From Crambe crambe (lineage: Eukaryota > Porifera > Demospongiae > Poecilosclerida > Crambeidae), in the NCBI GenBank assembly GCA_963924555.1, contig OZ004583.1:3257501-3321500 (forward strand): a stretch of DNA of 64,000 nt, in the 5' to 3' direction. The stretch's first letter is position 1. The number at the start of each line of letters is the position of its first letter. A program made the position numbers and the translations under genes. This document shows positions 59,101 through 64,000 of this stretch, one piece after another. The notes under the pieces were generated by a model, which did no database searches, was not told the DNA's origin, and was given only the letters and a program-made list of their open reading frames with translations.

Positions 59101-61676
59101 TCTTTTTTTCATGCCATGAAAAAAGCAGGGCATGGGTACGAGACTAATTGGTGATCTGCTCAATATCTGAAAACATGTACACAACTAATGTCCACTGTAA
59201 AAACAAGAGTGTGTACTTTATACCACAGGAATGTTCCCTGTAAACAGTATAGATATGACCTTACTGCTCACAGAGAGCATTCCTTAGATATGCAATGCAC
59301 ACATTCATTTTTAGAGTGTGCGCTAAGGGTTAGCACTCAGAACAAATTTCCCATGTGAATCTGTTAAAGGCTGTCTTATAGTACCAAGTTGAATTCGGTG
59401 AGTAATACATAATGTACCTTAAGTTCGGTGATTCAGCAATAAGGGCTGTTCTGTACTCCATTCCACTTGCAATACGAATGCAAGTGCCATTGGTAGGGGT
59501 CTCCCCAGGAATAGCAATGAGATTGGGAGGGGTAAGACATGGTTCTGATGAGTTGGACACAGTAACTATGAACTGAGCAGGCACGCTGCTGAGAGCTGTG
59601 TCATCATTTGGAGTGAGGAAATCCTCCACTTGAATGGCTATGGCAAATATTGCTTCTCCACCAGAATAGGTGAAAGTACATTCATCCTATGGGAGGGGAT
59701 CCAATAATAACACATGCAGTAGCAACAAAGAATATGACAATCCATGGATAATCATTCTTTTTCCTGCTGTGCATCTACATAGTTAGTTACCAAACAATTT
59801 CACCAATAAAAAGTTGAGATATGAATTTTGAATGATATCAAGATCTAGCTAATTCAAAGCAGACTTGTTTTGAAAACCAGGCATTTCAGCCATGTAGCCT
59901 AGCTCTCTAATTATTTTTTTTTAACATCTTGCTTGTTAGGGTTGCTGGGAACTTCAATGGCAGTGTAGCAAAAAATTACTTATGATCATGAAGGGTTGGC
60001 AGCAGACCTTGATGCATAAATCTTTGACTAAAAAGAATGTTCTAGAATGAAAGGTCAGAGATTCTGTGGTTTTGTGGTGGCTTGTCAATTATGTGTGAAT
60101 GATAATGAATCAAAGAGAAGTCTCTTCAGGAGCATAGCTCCCTAACATTACACAATTTATTATGAAAAATGGAACTGCTTTGTTTTTTAGGACTAAAGGA
60201 TGATTTGGGGTGTGACATTAAAATGATAGGCTACAGCTGGATGATATTAAATGACTTGGCTTCAAGAGCATACCTCATTTAATGATAAAGTCCTCACAGA
60301 ATGTTTATTGCAGATTCCTCCACATTCAGATCTAGATTCTTCTGCCCAACGACAACGTATTGTGTCTCTTCTATCAGGATCGAATACTGTTCCAAGAGAT
60401 AATTCTAGCATCAAGCAAGCTGATACACACTACTAATGACCCATGCATTATGCTGCAATGTGATATCACTGATTGCCTGGGCAAAATATAATATATATCA
60501 TGTGTGCTCACTATCCAATCGTATGGTGTTTCCACAATTTTGCTGCAATCCAATATGTGATGAGGTTAAAACTATAGGTGAAGAATTGATACGGCCATCA
60601 GGCCTCACAGACAGAAATCCTTGTACTCTTAACTCCCATTCTCTATCCTCGGGTGAAGTCACAGAATGGATCCAGTCACCTCCAGTAAATCTTTTTTGTA
60701 TAGAAATGAAAGACAATCATGAATTTGGTGTGCAATTTACGTGTACTTGTAATATCGGAGAGGGCATTTATGTAAGAATGGCAAGTCAAAGGTTATAAGA
60801 CTGTATAAACGAAAAACTCTTCTTCCTTCTTTCTCTTCTACCCTTACACTACAAGGTTACAATGAATTACTACACAGAAGAGGGAAGAATGTGAAAATTC
60901 ATTTTTTTTTAAATGATTGCTAAAATTGGCTTTTGTCTTTATACAATATGGACGGACTGACTCACTGACTATAGTTATCACAATTCTGTTACGGCCAGTG
61001 GTAATCTTTCATTATTAGGATACCTTCGAGACACAGTTAGTGAGTCTTTCTCTGTCATTTTGAAGTGAGTGCATGTATGCATGAGGGGTGGGGCCACATG
61101 CATGAACGTGAGACTACTAGAAGCATCTTGCTATAGGCAGTAAATGTAAATGTAGGGATTATTTTCATACAAGGCTGTAATATACATTTTAGAGTCCAGC
61201 AATATTTTAGGGTCGTCCCTACACAACCTTTTTATTTAGAAGAAATTTTTTTGTTCCCATTATAGCTATAATAGTAAATATTATAGTTAGACCGCTCAGT
61301 TATTAATTAAGGGGGATGGCTTAAGTCCCCAATGCCACTCCCCTGGATCCAGTACTGGCTCCATATGCATATGAGGTTATAGTTCTCAACTAGCCACTAA
61401 AAAGTACATATTATAATCTCACCTTGCATCAAAGAAGCGAGTTCTTCTAGGTCTCAATGTGCTAGTGAAATATCCTTCTCCAATCATTCCATCTCCAATA
61501 AAATCCACTTGAAAGCATTTGAAGGTTATACTCCCAAGGGTACCACGGCAACCATCTTCACAATTAAGCTCCCCAAAATCAATGTCATCGATTTCTCCAT
61601 CTCTGCATTGTTGTATATAGTTTGGTGCATCTACCATAGTATTACTCAACCATGATACGTGGTAATGAAACAATAT
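47132..61676 (-). CDS. Gene D: large Ig/EGF-repeat type I membrane protein (5' exon missing)
   Basis: Exons from the 5' end: 61423-61676, 60512-60690, 60274-60419, 59418-59686 (together an N-terminal module with [23 protein letters not shown]-like [36 protein letters not shown]); 57180-57341, 56905-56948, 56719-56807, 56182-56375 ([28 protein letters not shown]); one EGF 55509-55631; two Ig domains 55131-55427 and 54608-54907 (DAGNYTC, DAGYYTC); then EGF exons down to 47664-47783; last 47132-47358 with helix [20 protein letters not shown] and a ~40-residue tail. I count about 29 usable EGF repeats. Probably an adhesion or signalling receptor, by analogy. The signal exon seen in gene C (41697-41828) has no counterpart before 64000. 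Confidence 0.85.
47867..48262. repeat. Tandem repeat, ~130-145 bp unit x ~3, in a gene D intron
   Basis: Units share AAAAGTTGTCTTACAGTGAA, a poly-C run of variable length, GCATAACAGTCAAGGTAGCC and GGTCAGTGAACAC. The first unit is shortened. Gene C has a single related unit near 34465-34520. Open frame 47934-48272 is repeat-derived. Confidence 0.8.
49546..53613 (-). repeat. Tandem array of 20 near-identical EGF exons in gene D
   Basis: Each unit is ~120-126 bp of exon plus ~48-52 bp of intron, a period of 173-176 bp. Exon 3' edges lie at 49546, 49721, 49894, 50067, 50239, 50414, 50589, 50762, 50937, 51112, 51287, then after an insertion 52098, 52273, 52446, 52621, 52794, 52969, 53142, 53318 and 53494. 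The encoded unit is DINEC(T)[36 protein letters not shown]. It has six Cys, the Asp/Asn calcium-binding start and the Cx[DN]xxxx[FY]xCxC hydroxylation consensus. Every exon is phase 1-1, so units can be gained or lost without shifting the frame. From 52098 to 53133 two unit types alternate strictly, giving a 348 bp higher-order repeat. Confidence 0.93.
51432..52066. mobile_element. TTAA-flanked MITE inserted in the EGF array
   Basis: 635 bp. TTAA at 51428-51431 and 52067-52070. Ends GGGTGGTGGCACAT and ATGTGCCACCACCC. Much of the interior is a large inverted repeat (GTTTGTTGATATCTATTCTA mirrored by GTAGATATCAACAAATC; GGCTGATTTTTGG mirrored by CCAAAAATCAGCC). Other units show the uninterrupted intron CATTAAGAGC, confirming the TTAA duplication. 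The TTAA choice points to piggyBac or Kolobok machinery. A relative lies at 57000-57123. Confidence 0.88.
53640..53757 (-). pseudogene. Degenerate EGF exon of gene D
   Basis: Reads [13 protein letters not shown], then an in-frame TGA, then [16 protein letters not shown]. The DINEC start and last Cys are lost and the donor site is missing. It marks the border between the old, diverged EGF exons (53901, 54080, 54256) and the homogenised array. Confidence 0.75.
57000..57123. mobile_element. Truncated copy of the TTAA-flanked MITE
   Basis: TTTTGGAGATATGACCCCTT, AACCATGTGTGGGCGGG, then ATGTGCCACCACCC and TTAA match the left end of the element at 51432 in reverse orientation. The opposite end is missing. 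Confidence 0.75.
58220..58341. mobile_element. Small MITE with ~33 bp inverted ends
   Basis: Left AAACTATACACTAGTCAAAT, right ATTTGACTAGTGTATAGTTT, TA-rich flanks, 122 bp in all. Inner CTACTTTACAGTAG is itself palindromic. Confidence 0.8.
58366..58884. repeat. Full copy of the GCGAGC-ended dispersed repeat
   Basis: Begins TTGAGTCACAGCGAGCGAGC and ends GCTCGCTCGCTGCGCTCGCT. The interior has CACTTAGATAAGCC-like units and GGGGCATTTTGGAGTGTAGA. Inverted GCTCGC ends suggest a foldback-type mobile unit. Other copies are at 9900-9975 (partial), 13962-14322 and 14925-17765 (split). Confidence 0.7.
61136..61258. repeat. Single-arm relic of the foldback family in gene D
   Basis: AATGTAAATGTAGGGATTAT and CCTTTTTATTTAGAAGAAAT occur at the same intron position as the relic at 37975-38105 in gene C, which shows it was present before the duplication. 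Confidence 0.7.
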
Positions 61677-61795
61677 CTGTGGGAATGAAGCAGAACAAAT
61701 GCTATTAATGAGTAGATACTACATAGGAAGTTGGAGCAGCTGCTATGTATAAAGCTCAACATAGTTTGTGGGTCATCACATAAATAATCTAGGGA

Positions 61796-61857
<62 letters not shown>

Positions 61858-62050
61858 ATTTTCGAGTTTTTTGAACCTATTACAAAAAAGGATACTATTT
61901 CGTATAGGGATGGCAGGATGCCCCATTAAGACCTATACTGGGTATGAAGACCAGAAGATATACGTAGCAGAGTTATTTTTACATGCCTGGTTGTTCATTA
62001 TCATCATCATGATCATCATCACCACCATCATCATTCTAATGCTAGCTACA
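61677..62050. other. 5' intron of gene D
   Basis: Contains the (AG)n tract and an ATC/ATT simple run at 61995-62037. The frames 61871-62089 and 61933-62115 arise from these. No signal-peptide exon like that of gene C was found here or up to 64000. Confidence 0.5.
61801..61854. repeat. (AG)n microsatellite
   Basis: 27 AG units upstream of gene D exon 61423-61676. The corresponding tract in gene C (38936-38965) is shorter and adjoins the exon. Confidence 0.95.
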
Positions 62051-62543
62051 ACAAGTGAATGCAAAAATTTCTTCAAAATAAAAATGTGAAGTAGGGATGG
62101 CCACAAATTTAGCACATATATAGCTATTATAACTGCAGCTTCATTATAAAAACCAAGTACTGCAGCATCAAAGCAGTATGGCCCAAAAATCGAGCTGGAA
62201 TATGTATTATGACTGCATGCAAGAGTGAACTTAGTGAAGTGACCCCTTACCCATCATCAAGTACAAGATACTATTCCTACTTCACTCCCATGATCAAGGG
62301 CCAAGGGAGTGAAGTAGGAATAGTATCTCGTACTTGATGATGGGTAAGGGGTCACTTCACTAAGTTCACTCTCTTGCATGCAGTTATAATACATATTCCA
62401 GCTCGATTTTTGGGCCATACTGCTTTGATGCTGCAGTACTTGGTTTTCATAATGAAGCTGCAGTTATAATAGCTATATGTGCTAAATTTGTGGCCATCCC
62501 TACTTCACATTTTTATTTCGAAGAAATTTTTGCATTCACTTGT
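62051..62543. mobile_element. Giant foldback element, ~493 bp hairpin
   Basis: Runs from ACAAGTGAATGC to GCATTCACTTGT with arms of about 235 bp that match almost base for base (AAGTAGGGATGGCCACAAAT mirrored by ATTTGTGGCCATCCCTACTT; CATCAAGTAC mirrored by GTACTTGATG). A ~20 bp spacer lies around 62290-62308. No coding capacity. Confidence 0.9.
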
Positions 62544-63007
62544 TTGCATTCTTTTTCTTTGTGATTATGAAAATTGATAGACACTAAAGGTATAGCTAAT
62601 GCTTCCTTAATTGAACTAAATTAATTTAATGATCAAATTTTATAGTATTTCAGGGAGGAGAGTTTGAAGGATGATCATCTGCAGTGTAATGGAGTACTGA
62701 AAGGAGTGAACATTTTAAAAGTGAACAGCATTAGCTAATTGTTACGTATGTGATCATTGAAATAATTATTGAGATGGTACGTACGTATGTCTTGCTTGAG
62801 AGAGGAGTATGGGGAGTTTATGCAGTGGCTGTACATATTTGGTGTAGTGATCGTAACCTTGTAGTGTAATGGCCACATCCTGTGCAGGTGTTATATGAGG
62901 AGAACTGCTACTAATTGCCCCACCCCTTTTATGAGGTAATATCGCGAAGATTATTTTCATACGAGGCCCAGTTAGATTTTAGGCTATCCCTACTTAACCT
63001 GAAGAAA
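62544..63007. other. Repeat-derived spacer
   Basis: AT-rich sequence with a foldback relic at 62950-63030 (TTTTCATACGAGGC, GGCTATCCCTACTTAACC). The minus-strand frame 62766-62960 has no support as an exon. Confidence 0.45.
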
Positions 63008-63490
63008 TTTTTTACGCTCACTTGTTTCTATCCTTTTTCTTAGTGCTTGAAGTTGAATAAGGGAGGCTACAGTACAGTACTATACAAAGCCAGCTCTACA
63101 TAAACCTTATCTTTTTCTTTTGTAGGTACATACAGTGTCTCTGGTTGAAGAATTTGTTTAGCTATTTAAGTTTCGTTGATATAAAAGTTTACAGCAACAG
63201 CAATGTAAATGACATGTGCATGGCATGGTGAAGTGAGCTGACTACACTACAGCAAAGTACTGGCTATAATGCTATGCTACTATAGGATGAGCATCTGTAG
63301 GAGTGACTGGAACATCATCAGATAATAAAATGCTAAACTTAAGCTTACGTGGCTCCGCCCATAAGCCCCGCCCCCTTCAAAATGGCGTAGAAAGATTAGC
63401 AGTGTTCCGAGTGCTATCGAATAGTGAAGTAGAGCCTTAGTCAAAACTAATAGCAAAAGATCAGCCTCTAGGTGCCGCTCTAACAGATGG
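63008..63490. repeat. Copy of the promoter-bearing dispersed repeat
   Basis: Matches 23559-24000: TTTCTTAGTGCTTGAAGTTG, CAACAGCAATGTAAATGACA, GCTCCGCCCATAAGCCCCGC, then TTCAAAATGGCGTAGAAAG (ATG at 63382 followed at once by TAG) and CAGCCTCTAGGTGCCGCTCT. Relative to the 23559 copy it lacks part of the GC-rich spacer. Confidence 0.65.
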
Positions 63491-63565
63491 CCAAAGCAGA
63501 ATTTTGATGACTATAGCCAGTAAGTCGGTACGTCGATCTGATTATTATTATTATCCTTATTATTA

Positions 63566-63699
63566 CAAGTGAATGCAAAAAATTTCTTCGAAATAAAAAT
63601 GTGAAGTAGGGATGTTATTATAACTGCAGCTTCATTATGAAAACCAAGTACTGCAGCATCGAAGCAGCATGGCCCAAAAATCTAGCTGGAATATGTATT
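63566..63699. repeat. Half copy of the giant foldback element
   Basis: Only the left arm of the 62051-62543 family is present (ACAAGTGAATGCAAAAAAT to GCTGGAATATGTATT). It directly abuts the next foldback element. Confidence 0.8.
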
Positions 63700-64000
63700 A
63701 CAAGTAAGGGAAAAAGCATTTCGTGAAATGAAAAAAAGATGTAGGGATGACCACTGCTCAAAAAAGTAAGGAAACAAGAAGGATGGAAATGGGATCAATC
63801 TTTGTTCTGTATATCCAGCCAACAATCCCTACATATACACACATTACTACACTATAATCTGAAGTTACCTGACGTATATGTAGGGATTGTTATTATACAG
63901 AACAAAGATTGATCCCATTTCCATCCTTCTTGTTTCCTTACTTTTTTGAGCAGTGGTCATCCCTACATCTTTTTTTCATTTCACGAAATGCTTTTTCCCT
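63700..64000. mobile_element. Foldback element running off the window end
   Basis: Left ACAAGTAAGGGAAAAAGCAT mirrored by ATGCTTTTTCCCT at the last bases of the window. The arms share AGATGTAGGGATGACCACTG and TGGGATCAATCTTTGTTCTG in inverted form, and the central loop is near 63830-63870. The final few bases (expected ACTTGT) lie outside the window. Confidence 0.85.

Larger units (their letters stand above)
57342..59417. other. Gene D intron
   Basis: About 2.1 kb between module exons. It holds a small TIR element (58220-58341), a full copy of the GCGAGC-ended repeat (58366-58884) and a CCAGGCCCG-type relic near 59070-59146. Inverted CTAGACATCATTAT and ATAATGATGTCTAG at 58208 and 58885 may be the ends of an older enclosing element. 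The frame 57313-57555 is not supported as coding. Confidence 0.5.

Noticed and set aside
62766..62960. Minus-strand frame with HKRGGAIS, slightly like the HFGGAII start of the gene C module, as a candidate first exon of gene D
   Set aside because: No signal peptide, no conserved WSPV continuation and no matching donor site. The similarity is too short.

Overview
This is a eukaryotic, AT-rich, intron-dense window with many MITEs. It looks like a sponge (demosponge) nuclear genome. That is an inference from three things: an expanded receptor tyrosine kinase family with a juxtamembrane DYDEPYF-type motif, EGF/Ig cell-surface genes built on an invertebrate-type module, and short introns with abundant TAGCTAGC-type simple sequence. 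Nothing bacterial is present. Exon limits below were read by eye from GT/AG sites, reading-frame phase and comparison of paralogous copies within the window.

Layout. 1-1161: 3' part of a pogo/Tigger-like DNA transposon carrying a transposase and, tail to tail, a stand-alone HIRAN-domain gene. 1669-5451 (+): IMP4, a U3 snoRNP protein of ribosome biogenesis, without its first exon(s). 6261-20700 (-): receptor tyrosine kinase A, ten exons. Its introns hold a nested small secreted cysteine-rich gene on the opposite strand (10764-12503) and a second, complete pogo+HIRAN transposon (15197-17607). 21819-32614 (-): receptor tyrosine kinase B, a tandem paralogue with the same exon plan. Its introns hold a 2.25 kb terminal-inverted-repeat element with two hairpin MITEs, and a hAT-like element that is itself invaded by a 2.6 kb element with about 270 bp inverted repeats. 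That inner element carries a degraded gene of a poorly characterised, possibly PIN/FEN-nuclease-like family.

33642-41828 (-): a broken paralogue (gene C) of the large cell-surface gene D. 41829-47131: mostly repeats, plus three exons of an unrecognised gene. 47132-61676 (-): gene D, a type I membrane protein with an N-terminal module, two Ig domains, about 29 calcium-binding EGF repeats, one transmembrane helix and a short tail. Twenty of its EGF exons are nearly identical and form a tandem array, partly as a two-EGF higher-order repeat. Its signal-peptide exon was not found in the window. 61677-64000: foldback elements and a dispersed repeat.

How the parts relate. The host genes are one housekeeping gene and two pairs of membrane-receptor paralogues. 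Both pairs show recent local duplication followed by heavy insertion of small DNA transposons into introns. The strongest candidates for something under-described are the transposon-borne HIRAN gene seen next to the transposase in two independent copies, and the long-TIR element whose only gene is not a recognisable DDE transposase.
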